A DNA stretch of 64,000 bases, from positions 1,397,623,363 to 1,397,687,362 of the forward strand of contig OY856410.1 in NCBI GenBank assembly GCA_963693085.1, given 5' to 3'. The translations under genes and the position numbers were made by a program. A model generated the notes under the pieces. It did not search any database, was not told where the DNA came from, and saw only the letters and a program-made list of their open reading frames with translations. Shown here piece by piece: positions 24,003 through 36,611 of this stretch. Each line of letters opens with the position of its first letter. Within the stretch, counting starts at the first letter, position 1. This DNA is from Alisma plantago-aquatica (taxonomy: Eukaryota > Streptophyta > Magnoliopsida > Alismatales > Alismataceae).

Positions 24003-26600
24003 CTCCCACTTGCACTTAGAGCCAATCTCCCACAAATCTTATTCCAAGTTATCTTAACATGACCATTATAATTCTAATGTTCAAGTGCTTTCGTCAGCAG
24101 TTAAGCAACATCTACTTACCAGTCAGTACTTTGCAAATCTTCACATTTCCTCATTGTAAGAACTCTCATATGAGATGGAATTGATGTATTATGCTATCTA
24201 GGTCCCTTATCATATCCAATTGCTTCATTGTTGTCGTAGTATTTCTAATGTGTCATCAATGGTTGGAACCTCTCTAGACTCATACAATAAACTCCTATAT
24301 CTTTACAGTATCCTCTATTTTTCTCAAAACAATAAGGTACTTAGCTTCTATTGTAGAATCAATAATTATCTTTTTCTCAAAGCTTTTACAACTTACAATT
24401 CTATTTTAAGGCAAAACACAAATTTGGATTGTGATTGATAATAATCTTTGTCAGTTTGGAAGCTTGCATTTGTGTAACCCATTACACCCAATTTTTCAAT
24501 GTCATAAAGAATGAATTGTTCCTTAGTGATTCTCAAGTACTTAAGGATGTTATTTATGGTGGTCCAGTGACCTTCACATGGATCTGTCTAATATCTTCTC
24601 GTCATCTTTGAAACATACAAGATAACCGGACAAATGCATAACATTGTATACATGATAGATCCAATTATGAATGCATATGGCATCTTACTCATGTGTGTCC
24701 ATTCTTTATAAGAACTAGGACATTGGGCTTTAGAGAGATAGATTCCATGGTCAAATTTCCTCTCTTTGGGTCATGTATGTTGAACCTCTTCAACACTTTG
24801 TCAATGTATTTACTATAGATTAGGCCAAGAATCCTTCAAGATCGATCTCTATAGATCTTAATTCCTAAGACATGGGATTATTCACCTCAATACTTCATAG
24901 AGAAGGTATTTCTAGATAGGTATTTACCATATGTTGAGTAGGGATGTTATCCCCCCCATCATGTGGAATATAATTATGCTCCCACAAACCTTCTCATAAA
25001 CACGAGTTTTGTCTTCATTTTGACTAAAGTCAAACTCTTTGACTACCTTGTCAAATCAAAAATTATAGCTCTAAGATGCTTGCTTCAATCCACAGATTGA
25101 CCTTTGTAGTCAAATTGTAATGGCAAGCATAATCCTAATGGGTTTAAGTGTGGAAATTGATGAAAGGATTTTGTCATGTTCAACACCTTGAATTTGTTTG
25201 AAATCTTCTGTAACCGATTGACCTTCCATGTTGGTCTTATTCTTGAATACCCACTTGTACCCTTTGAGTTTTACTCCTTCAGGTGGATCCATCAAGGTTC
25301 ATACCTTATTGGTTTTACAAGGAGCATGTCATAGATTTCATGTCCTCAAGACATTTTTACAGATTCTGGTCCCTCTATATCTTATAGGTAGGTTTTTGGC
25401 TCATCTTCTATGACCAACTCATCGCCTTCTTTAGTCCCAAAATGTCCACATATTTTAGTCTCAAGGAGTGTCCTACTATATCTACAAGGTTCATGTGTTA
25501 CATGAGGAACTTGAGATTTCACAACAGTTTGTGACCCTCCTTGTTCCTTCTATACCTCTATGGGTTCAATGTTTTCTTATTGGTCTTTAATCTTTTTGAG
25601 TTCTACCTTTCTTCCACTATTTCATTTGGAATTAATTCCTTTTATAGGAATTCATTTGTCTAAGAAACACACATTTTATTATCGGATGGAGTATATAAAA
25701 TTCATATCAACAAAATAACATTTATTTGATTTGGAATCAAGATTTTCAAGCAATTGTTTCTTACATAAGATTTACATTCCCAAATCTGCATGAAATACAT
25801 ATCGAGACAATTCCCATGGTGGTTTCTTTTGAACTGATTTAGATGGTACAAGGTCTAGTGTGAATGTAATAGTTTTTACAGCATATCCACAAAATCAAAT
25901 CAAAAAATCAGCTAGACTTATTGATGACGTACCATGTCTAAGAACGCATTATTCCTTTCTATCTGACACATCATTATGTTTCAGATGGATTTTATTGCGA
26001 TACAATATCACGGTCTCATAGAAGGTCCTAAAACTCTAAGTATTCTTCACATCTATCATATCAAAGTGCTTCAATACTAGTAACCAACTTTAGCATATGT
26101 TCTAAAAGGTCCACATATATCGTTATGTATGAGTCCCAATAGATCATTCACTCTTCTACTATTTCCAATGAAAGGTGTGTTTGTCTTTTGCCCAATAAAT
26201 AAGACTCAAATGTTTTTGTTGGTTTAAAACCAAAAGAGTCTAGATGATTATCTTTATGGAATATAGAGATGTGTTTCTCATTTATGTGTCTTAGACTATA
26301 ATGCAAAAGTTATGTTTTGTTTGAATTATAAATTCCTTTAGTATGTATGTTATATATGCTTATCTCTTGAACTAATGAGCATATGAGACATTGGGATACT
26401 GCCATAAAATATCTTATTTTTGAGATAAAACATCAATATGTCATTATATGAAATTGGAATCCATTCTTGTCCAAACAAGATACAAAGATCATGTTTAATG
26501 GAAGATACATAATAGCAATTCAGTAATTCTATTGCAAGTCCACTAGGATGAGATAAATGGCAGGTTCCAACTATGGTGGCAACAACTCTTGTTCCAAAGA
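24003..26600 (-). pseudogene. Copia pol: integrase, reverse transcriptase, RNase H (decayed)
   Basis: On the minus strand, RT is recognisable at 25110-25295 (GYKWVFKNKTNMEG, FKQIQGVEHDKILS, STLKPIRIMLAI), matching the copia GCKWVFKKK and LKSIRILLAI blocks. RNase H appears near 24451-24560 (ILKYLRITKEQFILYD, GYTNASFQTDKD). Upstream, about 25600-26200 holds the end of the integrase core, with a block like HGTSS.SLADFLI near 25900. Many stops and frameshifts are present. Fragments of the frame remain open for up to about 60 codons only. Confidence 0.85.
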
Positions 26601-27562
26601 GTTCCACCTCATCTTGCTTACTACTTCTTAGATCCTACACATCATAGTATGTATGAGATCCTCATCCAGTATAAAATACCAGAATGATGGACTAAACATA
26701 TTTTTATCAATAACATATATACCTAAAGTGGAGATCTCTATCTCCTACTCCTTCTTCCCAAGTTCTCTACATAAAGTGTGCAATTCCTCTTCCAATGTCT
26801 AGGCTGGAGATAATGGAGGCACTTCCCTTCCTTACTCCTCCCTTTTCTTGAAGTACAGAAGACTTGGGTTTTTGGTTGGTTTTAGAACTCTTCTTGGCCC
26901 TGCCTTTGCCCTTGGACTTGTTTTTTTTCTCTTTTGTTCATCATCACAGATTCTAGATTGTCTTTCTTCATTTGTTCTTTGATAGTTCTTAGCATGCCAA
27001 GAAACTCAGATAGTTGTTCATCAAAAAATTCATGTTGCAGTTCATGAAAATTGATTATATGATTCAGGCAACGATCGCAGAACCACATCCATGTCCAACT
27101 CTTGGCCTAAGGGAAATACCAGTATCGCTAGGTTCTCCACACACCCAATCAACTAGAGTACATGTGGCCCCACTGGATCTCTCTCTACCATATTGCACTA
27201 GAACAACACCTTTAAGATATCATATCTCTCTTGTCCTTCCTAATCTTAAAACATGTTCTTCAGATGTGTTACCATCTCGATGGGTTCCATGTTTTCATGT
27301 TGTCTCTGCGACTAATAGTTCATTGAGCATAGCATCAGGATTTTAACATCTACAACATTTTTATAATTCTTCTTGTAAGCATCCCTTTCTACTTTAGGTG
27401 TGTCAGAGTGGGTTCATCTGGCTCTGGTGTCTCTAGGACATAGAGCTTGTGCTCTTGAGTGAGAACAATTCTCAACATCCCGAACCAGATGTGGAAGTTA
27501 TTCTTGTTCAACTTATCCTTCTCAAGGATGGATCATAATGAAAAGGTTCCTTTGTTTGCCAT
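26601..27562 (-). pseudogene. gag: Copia gag (decayed)
   Basis: The minus-strand frame starting at ATG 27562 (complement of CAT at 27560-27562) reads MANKGTFSL, then a stop, then ILEKDKLNKNNFHIWFGMLRI and EHKLYVLETPEPDEP. This is the standard start of a plant copia gag. It continues with stops and frameshifts; a later piece is open at 26882-27088 and has a Lys-rich, Gln-rich end. I did not find an intact CCHC zinc knuckle. Confidence 0.8.
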
Positions 27563-28312
27563 TTGTTTCTTAAATAGAAAATTTACTTTTACAAAAATAA
27601 CTTTTTATTTGATTTGAAATATTGACAAAAATAAATAGGCCTTTAGATTATTTATTTCTCCCACTATTTTGTTTAAATCAATAACCCTCTTTATTTATTG
27701 GTAAACATTACAGCTTACAATTTTGTAGTGGGCCAAGATCAAAAATACATTGAGTTATTACCCAACCAACGTGGGTTTCCATAACCAATTATTAGGAAAG
27801 GCAACATTTTCCAATTGCATCCAATGCAATAAGTGGATAGATGGTATGTACAACACTTTGTTATATTCCATATGTATACTTGTAGGCATTTAATCCTATT
27901 AACTTCACCTAGTTAAGCCAGACCCAAAACCCAACACGATATAAATGTACCCTCCTGTGGCACACCCACATAACTAACATCACGATTCCATGAGATAGAT
28001 GGTGCACCATGCTAGGGCGTTTCCACACTTGGTAGATAAAGCTCATGTGTGTTGTTAATTGAAAGCATCTAAGACTTAATATTTAGTGAGGGATTTTATT
28101 TATAAATACATATACATATCTATCACCACATACTAATAATATGTATCATATACATACTTTATCCACAAAAGAAATATGCAAACTCAATTAGATAAGCTAT
28201 GGTTATGGCCACACTAAAGAAATTCTTTGGAGCCACAAAGAATTCTTTTCCACCTAAGGTCATACATAATATTCATGCAACTTGTACTAGAAAAATCTTG
28301 TACTAGGAATAG

Positions 28313-28490
28313 TTTGGTCGGTCGGTCAATTGGGCCCTCTAGTCGATCGAATGGACCACATGTCGATCAATAGATCTCTATTGTTCGGTCGACTATTTAT
28401 TGGCTCAAGTGGTTGGTTGGACTCATCTAGTCGATTGGATCCTATGTAAAAATTGAGTCAATTTCCAGTTGATTGATTTGCCTGGTTAGA
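28313..28490. promoter_or_regulatory. GTCGACTGG-like motif cluster in the copia leader
   Basis: Repeated, degenerate copies of GTCGATTGG and related words such as GGTCGGTCAATTGG, TCGATCGAATGG, GGTCGACTATTTATTGG, TCGATTGGATCC and GTTGATTGATTTG. The same word occurs in the LTR arrays at 21260-21620 and 29466-29870. Confidence 0.6.
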
Positions 28491-28883
28491 ACGTCTTTTT
28501 CTTGCTAAAATAAAAATAATGCTAACCTATCTATATATTACATTCTGGAAAGAGAATACCTCGAGCTACATTTGAGGGGATTATAGGGAGGAAAGCAATA
28601 ATTATATATGGAGCAATAATAGGAATCATATGCATGCAAATTGAATTTAAAAGGCAAGAAATAAACCATTCAATCATGCACGAGCATCCAAGGGGTTTTA
28701 GCCATAACCACGCATATATATTATATGATATATATAGGATCTATGAGACATTCCCTATTGTATATGGTATGTAATCAAATATTCCCATTAATTATTTAAA
28801 TATTCACATCGTATGCAAATAAATAAATGATAAAACCAAAACCGGTCATATCGATTAGATCCCAAAACATAGTAAGTTTATGT

Positions 28884-28896
28884 GACTCTAATGCCA
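28884..28896 (-). promoter_or_regulatory. Copia primer binding site, minus strand
   Basis: GACTCTAATGCCA on the plus strand, whose complement is TGGCATTAGAGTC, a decayed form of TGGTATCAGAGCC. It is directly next to the 5' LTR. Confidence 0.8.
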
Positions 28897-29385
28897 CTAT
28901 AGAGAAATATAGTGACAGAGATAACAATGGAAGCAAGACTTTTCTTGCCATGTCCCCCATAAGTAGTGGATTGTGTCACTAACTATGAATCAAGAAGGAA
29001 GGTTCAAGGCATATACCTGATGCTGGAGCAAGTCTAGCAAAAGTCCTTACAAAGTTGTGTTTGTTTCTCAAGCAGCACATGGATAGCATTCGACAACGTC
29101 CTCTTGATGTGATAATCATGGATGATGGTTGTGGTGTCCTCTTAGATGACAACCACAAACAACGGTTTTTGGTATGGCAACAACATCTTCCATGCCTCTA
29201 TGTATTCCATGTAGGCCATCAGGAACTTCATGTCATGCTTCCCAAGTCATGGGGAGGAGTTGTCCTTCCATTTTCAACGTGCAAGCTTCGACATCCTTTC
29301 CTCTTTTTTCTTGGGTAAGGCTGCTCAGGTCCTCACGTGACCGCAATGTTGAGAAAGGTGTGTCTATAGAATTGGCCACCCCCTC

Positions 29386-29396
29386 CTTATATAGGA
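29386..29396 (-). promoter_or_regulatory. Copia LTR TATA box
   Basis: Complement reads CCTATATAAGG, followed by a G-rich stretch. It is about 70 bp downstream of the motif array in element orientation. Confidence 0.65.
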
Positions 29397-29465
29397 GTGG
29401 ATGGTCTAGGGTTTCCAAAACCCATGGGATACAAAAAAGACAGAATCATTGTTTGACTACTATTG

Positions 29466-29870
29466 TGTGGGTCATTTGGTGAACTAGACAATCTAGTCAG
29501 TCACTAGCACATCCAATCGGTCAACTGGGTTATCCATTCAATTTATTTGGCTTGTGGTCAATAGAACATTAACATTGAATATAAATGTGAAGATTAATGG
29601 ATATCGTTATGTGTATCATTAATCTTTTAACCCAGTCACACTAGTTGTTTTGCATCCAATCAGTCCATTTGGACATTCCAATTGGTCGACTAAGTATATT
29701 GGCCATCTGTTAGGACCAAAGTCCACTCAGTTAGTTGGACACTCCAACTGATCAACTAGCATATTATGTTGTCTAGTGTCAAAGTGTGTTCAGTCAATTG
29801 ACTAGACATTCTAGTCGATCAACTGGCACACTAGTCGGTCAACTGGATATCCCAATTGGTCGACTCACAT
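29466..29870. promoter_or_regulatory. GTCGACTGG-like motif array in copia LTR U3
   Basis: Multiple variants: GGTGAACTAG, CAGTCACTAG, GGTCAACTGG, GGTCGACTAAG, CAGTCAATTGAC, TAGTCGATCAACTGG, TAGTCGGTCAACTGG and TTGGTCGACTC. They occur in both orientations (the word contains GTTGAC/GTCAAC half-palindromes). Matching array in the other LTR at 21260-21620. Confidence 0.65.
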
Positions 29871-30947
29871 CCAGTATTATTTAAGTTGATTACCAAAACA
29901 CTTTTAGTAACCAAGTTAAATGTTACCCATGAGTAAACTCCTATTATAAGTGCATCCTATGTGTGTGACCCTATAGGTCCCATGTTACATTGGTAGTGAA
30001 TGTCCATAACCAGATTATGACATCACAAACAATGAGTGGTATCTAGAAACACATCATTGCTACCCATGTAATTGGAAAGTTGGAGAAAAACTTAAACCTA
30101 TAATCCATGATCAGTGTTACTATGCTCGTATATTTCCTTTGTCTTTGATATCCAAATTGAACATGAGCCATGGAATTGTCATCCTCTTAACATTCAATTT
30201 ATGTTCCTTGAATAAGAGAAGGTTGTATGAGATGCATGTAAGATCACATATCACATACTGAATCACATGATTATGGCCATACATTTCTTAGTCTCACTTA
30301 TCAAGTGGCAATAATATCAACTCTGACAGGAGGGACAAATCCCATCTACATCACTCACAGTCAATCCCCATGTCTCACAGCCTACTAGATCACCAACTTT
30401 ATGGCAACCCTTATTCAAGGTCACATTGGATGGTGTCAAAGTCCATTGAACGACATGTGATGAGTGTAGAAACTTCAATTCTAAGAGTCACAATCACCAC
30501 TATCATATTTAGGGTTAATTTTGACTATCATTCCATGGTTTCCATGTATCACTCTCAAGGTGGGTGTGTCTGGTACACTGCTCTATAACAAGTACCTATG
30601 TGCTTCTCAATATCCAATATTATTACTAATAAGATTTTGTCATCAGTCAAAACACATTCTATTCTTATGTATTATTGTCGTCTTTTTTGCTTCCACAAAA
30701 ACATCCGACTAGGGACATAACAAGAATGTATGTACTCTTATCATACACAAGATCGCATTGTTTAGGTCCTCAACCAGAAGAGATGTGCCATTGAATAACA
30801 TCATTCTTTAACATCTATCATTTTGTATTGTCATCTCATGACTAAGACAAACATAATAGACGAAGTTACCTTGGTTATTATCAAATCAATTACATGATGC
30901 CCCAATACATCATAATATTATTAACTCTATGGGCATACATACTAACA

Positions 30948-31430
30948 GCAACTGGATCAGACTGTAGGGACCCTTGCTTGTTACTTGGAGCAACCTGATG
31001 CAAATTGGGATCATCAGAAGTCATTAGTCTTTTCTTTTTGTTGCTTCTTAGGACCTAAATTAGTGGGAGCTACATTTTTCCTGATTGGTATACATACATA
31101 CATGATGAAGCTTATTACTCACCTTCATCGTCTGCATGATTTCCTATGTGACAATGTTTTGATGTTCAACACTATGGTTAAAACTTTATGAATAATTTTG
31201 GATTATGGTGAATTCTCTTAAACATGCATGGATGTTTTCATCTTACCTAAGCATGGATTTACTCGAATGGTGGGGTTTTGTCCTCAAATAACAACGACCA
31301 GGAGATTTTCTATTTTAAAATATTTTTTCCTATCCTTATCATTCAACACCAAACTTAATTTTTATGTTATCTCTTGTTCTTTCAGTTAAAGTATTGCTTG
31401 AGGACAAGAAAGATTTAAGCTTGGGGTGGT
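30948..31430 (+). mobile_element. 3' internal tail of an Athila-like element (family B)
   Basis: Noncoding run ending in TTGCTTGAGGACAAGAAAG and the polypurine tract AAGCTTGGGGTGGT (31417-31430), the standard end of an Athila/Tat-type internal region. No gene recognised. The element's coding part is not in the window, and the copia insertion lies immediately to the left. Confidence 0.6.
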
Positions 31431-32363
31431 TGATAACACCCAAATTTAGGCATTTATGCTAAGTATTTATCTATAGTTTCGTGTCTTTATAGCCACAATA
31501 TGCCCAAAATAACTCTAGATACTTAAATTCTTTTTAATTTATCTCTTTTTTTAAGATATATCTACTCAAGTAGCCAATTTTGGGACTCACATGCACCAAA
31601 CTTAAGAAAACATTGATTCTTGATTCCTCCTGAAAAATTCAACTGAATTCCCCTAAATCTAATCAAATTCATCCCTGCCATTTTTTGAAGCAGTAGACAT
31701 CGGTGCTTCATAGACTCTTTTTCTTAGGAAGAGAACTAAAAGACCATCTTGTGATAGTGCATTCCAATGGCACAAACTGAAGGATGGTCCCAAAGGTCCC
31801 TCTTTTAGTGGTGCCTTCTGGTGGCCTCGTCTGATGGACTGTCTTCTAATGGTCCGGTCAGGATGTCACAACATAAGGCCAAAAAACCATTCAAAGGAGA
31901 TATTCTACTAGAACCTTCTAAAGAGATGAATTTTGTTAAATTCCCCAGATTCGAATGAACTTATTTCCTCTTGTATCGACCTTTGTCTTTTGGAAGACAG
32001 ACGGAGGGTCTGCATTGTGAAGGCCATCCTCTAATGGTCCACCTCCCAAAGGCCTCTTCTGATGGAGCCTACCAAAGGTCAAGTTTTGATAGTAGATGCG
32101 CCTTCTAGTGGCCCATTCCATTCCACTTCTGCAAAACTAAAGGACTGAACTCGAACAAATATATTTCCACTCACATATACTCTCCACCTACCCCTATAGA
32201 TACCCACCCCTGGCTACCTAGCCAAGGGTTTTGTTCCCTTTTGGTTTTCCAGAGTGCCTTCTACATCTCCAACCTTAGGTTCCTAGAGCTCCAAAGCCTG
32301 AAAGGGCCAAGAAATCTCATCCTACACCCAGCCCTTGGGTTGGACTCCATCCACCATCATTTT
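31431..32363 (+). repeat. LTR start of family B Athila-like element
   Basis: Begins TGATAACACCC directly after the polypurine tract. It contains an array of ATGGTCC/GTGGCC motifs (about 31700-32110) and a TATA-like CCCTATAGATACCC near 32192-32205. It is interrupted at 32363/32364, where another LTR begins with TGTAAGATTC. No primer site is visible, so the LTR's 3' end is not identified. Confidence 0.65.
31700..32110. promoter_or_regulatory. TCTAATGGTCC / TCTAGTGGCC motif array in family B LTR
   Basis: Irregular repeats such as AAGGATGGTCCC, TTTTAGTGGTGCC, TTCTGGTGGCC, CTGATGGAC, TTCTAATGGTCC, TCTAATGGTCCACC, TTCTGATGGAGCC and TTCTAGTGGCCC. They lie 80-500 bp upstream of a TATA-like box. Part of the array is copied in the tandem duplication (about 33490-33590). 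Confidence 0.55.
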
Positions 32364-33416
32364 TGTAAGATTCTCAAATTTTGGTAAATTTGAATGCTAT
32401 GAATATAAGACATGATTTGATAAGAAAATTCCCTAATTGTAATTGATAGAATGATAAATCTATCCACTTTGTGGCATGGGTTCAACCCATGACCCAAGTA
32501 AGGCCCATGAGACTATTTGCTTTGCAAATAGGTCCTTGTGGAACAAGTTTAAGAAATAACAGGAATTCGTGCACAAATGAAGTATAATGGCTTTGTGGGT
32601 TGTTAGATAATCAAAATATGAAATTAATAAGAAAGTTTCCAAGTGATTCTAGGATATGTGTATTTTATATAATTAAAGGAGTAATTATATAATCCCGACT
32701 TGCAATGCAAGTTGTGGGTACCAAATAAGGATATTTTGCTCTTACTTTTTGAATACTTAAAGATAATGAGGAAAATAAGATAATTTAGGAATGTGAGATA
32801 ATAAGGAATTTCCTTATGATGTGGGTAGTTGTTTTAAGGAAATACATAAAGGGAAAGTTTATCTTATGAAAGTTAACCTAATAAATCCCAAAAGTTGAAA
32901 TGGTGTATGAAGGTACTATTGAGATTACCTCCAAAGTTCACAGCAAAAGGATGCTCCTAGTAGCCTATAGAAAATCAGGAAGGATGAGGGACCCACTTGA
33001 AATTGTTAAATGTTGTTCCCTTATTTGAAGAGAGATAAAAGGGTATCTAGAAGTGTCCCTTTAATACCAAACTTGGCCAAATACGAGATTATGGTATTAA
33101 ACATATCAAAATTTGGTACCAATCATTGTAAAGATGAGAGATATGGATTTTAAGAGTTCCTATAAAGTTAGATATTAATCATTTAATTGTGAGATTTGTC
33201 ACATTTGAGTTGACCAAAGACTTAGGCATGGCCCATTAATGTGTTGTGCGTCCTACAGAACCTCAGATCCTAGATTGACAGTCTGGAGATCCTCCTCCAT
33301 CCCATCGTTGAAAGGTAAACTTGCTACAGTACACTAACCCCTCTTTGACTCTTTTTTCTCTCTCCCTAGACCACATCATCTTCCAGAACAAATCCCATTG
33401 ATCCAAACTGAATCCT
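31943..33416. repeat. 1474-bp tandem duplication, unit 1
   Basis: Starts CCCCAGATTCGA and matches unit 2 (33417-34890) nearly base for base at a constant offset of 1474. It spans the right part of the family B LTR start and the first ~1.05 kb of the TGTAAGATTC-type LTR. A frame at 32460-32642 (minus) recurs at 33934-34116 only because it is copied; I do not consider it a gene. Confidence 0.9.
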
Positions 33417-34890
33417 CCCCAGATTCGACTGAACTTATTTCCTCCTTTATCGACCTTTGTCTTTTGGAAGACATTCGGAGGGTCTGCATTGTGAAGGCCA
33501 TCCTATAATGGTCCACCTCCCAAAGGCCTCTTCTAATGGAGCCTACCAAAGGTCAAGTTTTGATAGTTGATGCGCCTTCTAGTGGCCCATTCCATTCCAC
33601 TTCTGCAAAACTAAAGGACTGAACTCGAACGAATATATTTCCACTCACATATACGCTCCACCTACCCCTATAGATACCCACCCCTGGCTACCTAGCCAAG
33701 GGTTTTGTTCCCTTTTGGTTTTCCATATTGACTTCTACATCTCCAACCTTAGGTTCCTAGAGCTCCAAAGCCTGAGAGGGCCAAGAAATCTCATCCTACA
33801 CCCATCCCTTGGGTTGGCCTCCATCCACCATCATTTTTGTAAGATTCTCAAATTTTGGTAAATTTGAATGCTATGAATATAAGACATGATTTGATAAGAA
33901 AATTCCCTAATCGTAATTGATAGAATGATAAATCTATCCACTTTGTGGCATGGATTCAACCCATGGCCCAAGTAAGGCCCATGAGACTATTTGCTTTGCA
34001 AATAGGTCCTTGTGGAACAAGTTTAGGAAATAACAGGAATTCGTGCACAAATGAAGTATAATGGCTTTGTGGGTTGTTAGATAATCAAAATATGAAATTA
34101 ATAAGAAGGTTTCCAAGTGATTCTAGGATATGTGTGTTTTATATAATTAAAGGAGTAATTATATAATCCCGGCTTGCAATGCAAGTTGTGGGTACCAAAT
34201 AAGGATATTTCGCTCTTACTTTTGGAATACTTAAAGATAATGAGGAAAATAAGATAATTTAGGAATGTGAGATAATAAGGAATTTCCTTATGATGTGGGT
34301 AGTTGTTTTGAGGAAATACATAAAGGGAAATTTTATCTTATGAAAGTTAACCTAATAAATCCCAAAAGTTAAAATGGTGTATGAAGGTACTATTGAGATT
34401 ACCTCTAAAGTTCACAGCAAAAGGATGCTCCTAGTAGCCTATAGAAAATCAGGAAGGATGAGGGACCCACTTGAAATTGTTAAATGTTGTTCCCTTATTT
34501 GAAGAGAGATAAAAGGGTATCTAGAAGTGTCCCTTTAATACCAAACTTGGCCAAATACGAGATTATGGTATTAAACATATCAAAATTTGGTACCAATCAT
34601 TGTAAAGATGAGAGATATGGATTTTAAGAGTTCCTATAAAGTGAGATATTAATCGTTTAATTGTGAGATTTGTCACATTTGATTTGACCAAAGACTTAGG
34701 CATGGCCCATTAATGTGTTCTGCGTCCTACAGAACCTCAGATCCTAGATTGACAATCCGGAGATCCTCCTCCATCCCATGGTTGAAAGGTAAACTTGGCT
34801 ACAGTACACCAACCCCTCTTTGACTTTTTTCTCTCTCCCTAGACCACGTCATCTTCTAGAACCAATCCCATTGATCCAAACCGAATCCTC
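33417..34890. repeat. 1474-bp tandem duplication, unit 2
   Basis: Direct copy of unit 1 with scattered substitutions. After 34890 the sequence continues into the rest of the TGTAAGATTC-type LTR, so unit 2 is the copy joined to the longer LTR. Confidence 0.9.
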
Positions 34891-36013
34891 TCCTGATTCC
34901 ACCTTTATCATTATGGACTAGGACTTCACCAAATTTCTAGAGTTGTCAGACTTTGTTGAAGCCAGTGGATACCCCTAGCTCTGCATTACCTATATAAGGC
35001 CCCTACTCTATTAGTCTCGAGAAATAGAGAACATCCTCCATGTTTCCTAGGTGGTTGTGACCCTTCATGATGCTCTATTAGGCATGGTGATCTTAGGAAG
35101 AGGAAAACACCAATACCGTCGCCCAGTCCTCTGCCACCCTTGACAATCCAACAAAGAAACCCAGTTAGCAGAACCCAGATAGTTGAGGTTTTTGGGTGGG
35201 TGACTTCTACAGCTCCTAGATTCTCTGTTGCAACCACAGGGACTCGAGTCCTGAGCAAGGTCTTTTCATGGACATGCATCATGATGGAAATGCCACTGTG
35301 GGTGGATGGTGTGACCAGGCCACTATGATGGAAGTGTTTCTTAGGTTCCCATTCACCGCACTAGAAGGGTACAAGGAAGGTGAACTCCCATCTTTTGTTC
35401 TTCACCCCATATGACCCACCATGGAGGTGGGGTGGATGCCGCATAGAAGGTGTCTTGAAGCTCTATTTTCCTAATAAAATAGAGAATGCATGCTTCATTC
35501 CGCCATTGGCAAGAGGTGAGAAGAAGAGAAGAATGACAACATCCAAGTTTCCACCCTAACGGACCCAAGAAATGGATCTGCAAGCCCATAGGAGAAATAT
35601 GATAAAAATAAAAGGTGTTCATGTTGACATGGCAGCGTCCCATTGGCCCATATATACTTATCTTGAAATTAACATAAGTAATTTTGGTGGCTCTGATCAG
35701 GATGAACCTATATATGATATTTCTTAGAAAAACATGTATGGTTTAAATAAAATATGTTTGAGACCTAATTTTGATCATAGTTCCAAAAGTATACCTAGAA
35801 CATGTATATGGGATGATTAATACATGTAAAACCTATAATTGATGGTTAAAGTGTCGAATACATTAAATTCTTTCAGTTGATGTTATAATATGATATTGTT
35901 GAATATAATGAGAATCCAAGATAATGGTGATAATGATGATGAAACAATTAGGGTTTCTACATCAATAATAATACATGTGAAGAATCAGGATTTGAAACAA
36001 CTCATTCACTTTC
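33838..36013 (+). repeat. Long LTR (TGTAAGATTC type), copy A
   Basis: Starts TGTAAGATTC at 33838 (also 32364 in unit 1). From about 34692 on it matches copy B (36704 onward), including the TATA box CCTATATAAGGC at 34989-35000. Similarity to copy B stops at about 36013, where a Cassandra remnant begins. The frames at 34986-35282 and 35353-35643 (minus) are within the repeat and not supported as genes. Confidence 0.75.
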
Positions 36014-36029
36014 TTACTTTTCAGGGAGC

Positions 36030-36091
36030 CCATCACTATTAAACTATGTGGTTAAGCATGCTCAGCCCCGAGTAGTACTAGGATGGGTGAC
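36030..36091 (+). ncRNA. 5S rRNA-like segment in C1 left LTR
   Basis: GTTAAGCATGCTCAGC, CGAGTAGTACTAGGATGGGT and GAC align with the plant 5S rRNA internal promoter: box A, intermediate element and box C. Only the middle of a 5S gene is present, so this is the Cassandra LTR domain and not a ribosomal gene. Confidence 0.85.
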
Positions 36092-36548
36092 TAGTCAAGA
36101 ACTTTATCTTGGCATGTGTGTGAGTGAGGACAAAGCACATAATTAAGGCTAGTGGTGTTCTTTGGGTCCAGTAGTCATTCTTAAAACTCTACTAGAGCTT
36201 GGGCAGTGGGCTCAGATCCATCTTCCCTCTACTAGGTGGGGCCCACATGGGGATGTGGCATGCCAGTCTTGATTCGTGCATTCTAGGCATGTTGGAAAGG
36301 GATTCCCATGGAAATGTAGCCACCCTTGCATTGGTATTCCGTGATTGGGAGTTGGGTGTCCATGGGCCATTTTGGGTCAGCACTGAAATGGGGAAATATT
36401 ATGAGACCATATAGTTGAGCCTTGACAAGGATGTCAAGAGTCTAAGTGGGGGGGAATTGGAACGTCCCAGCATTTTGAGCCCAGATAAAATGATCTTAAA
36501 AGGAATGATTGGACTACCCATATCACCAAGCACCTCCTTTTAAGGGAT

Positions 36549-36611
36549 CCCATCATTGAGAACTCCATAATTAAGTGTACTCAGCTTGGAGTAGTATTAG
36601 GATGAGTGACC
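36549..36611 (+). ncRNA. 5S rRNA-like segment in C1 right LTR
   Basis: CCCATCATTGAGAACTCC, then ATTAAGTGTACTCAGC, GAGTAGTATTAGGATGAGTG and ACC. Several changes from 5S within boxes A and C (GATGAGTGACC instead of GATGGGTGACC). Confidence 0.8.

Larger units (their letters stand above)
27563..28897 (-). other. Copia 5' leader between primer site and gag
   Basis: About 1.3 kb, noncoding and AT-rich. It contains a second cluster of the GTCGACTGG-like motif found in the LTR (about 28313-28490). Confidence 0.6.
20663..30947 (-). mobile_element. Minus-strand Ty1/copia retrotransposon, decayed
   Basis: Two similar LTRs flank a copia gag-pol remnant: 5' LTR 28898-30947 and 3' LTR 20663-22656 plus 23941-24002. 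The primer site is next to the right LTR and the polypurine tract next to the left one, so the element reads right to left. The 3' LTR is split by a LINE fragment. I could not find a clean target duplication. Confidence 0.85.
28898..30947 (-). repeat. Copia 5' LTR
   Basis: About 2050 bp. In element orientation it starts TGTTAGTATGTATGCC (right edge, 30947). It includes a TATA box at 29386-29396 and the U3 motif array at 29466-29870. The short open frames at 29055, 29174 and 30370 run inside the LTR and are not supported as genes. Confidence 0.85.

Noticed and set aside
32460..34116. Two near-identical 60-codon minus-strand frames as a conserved small gene pair
   Set aside because: They are the same position in the two units of the 1474-bp duplication; no other sign of coding.
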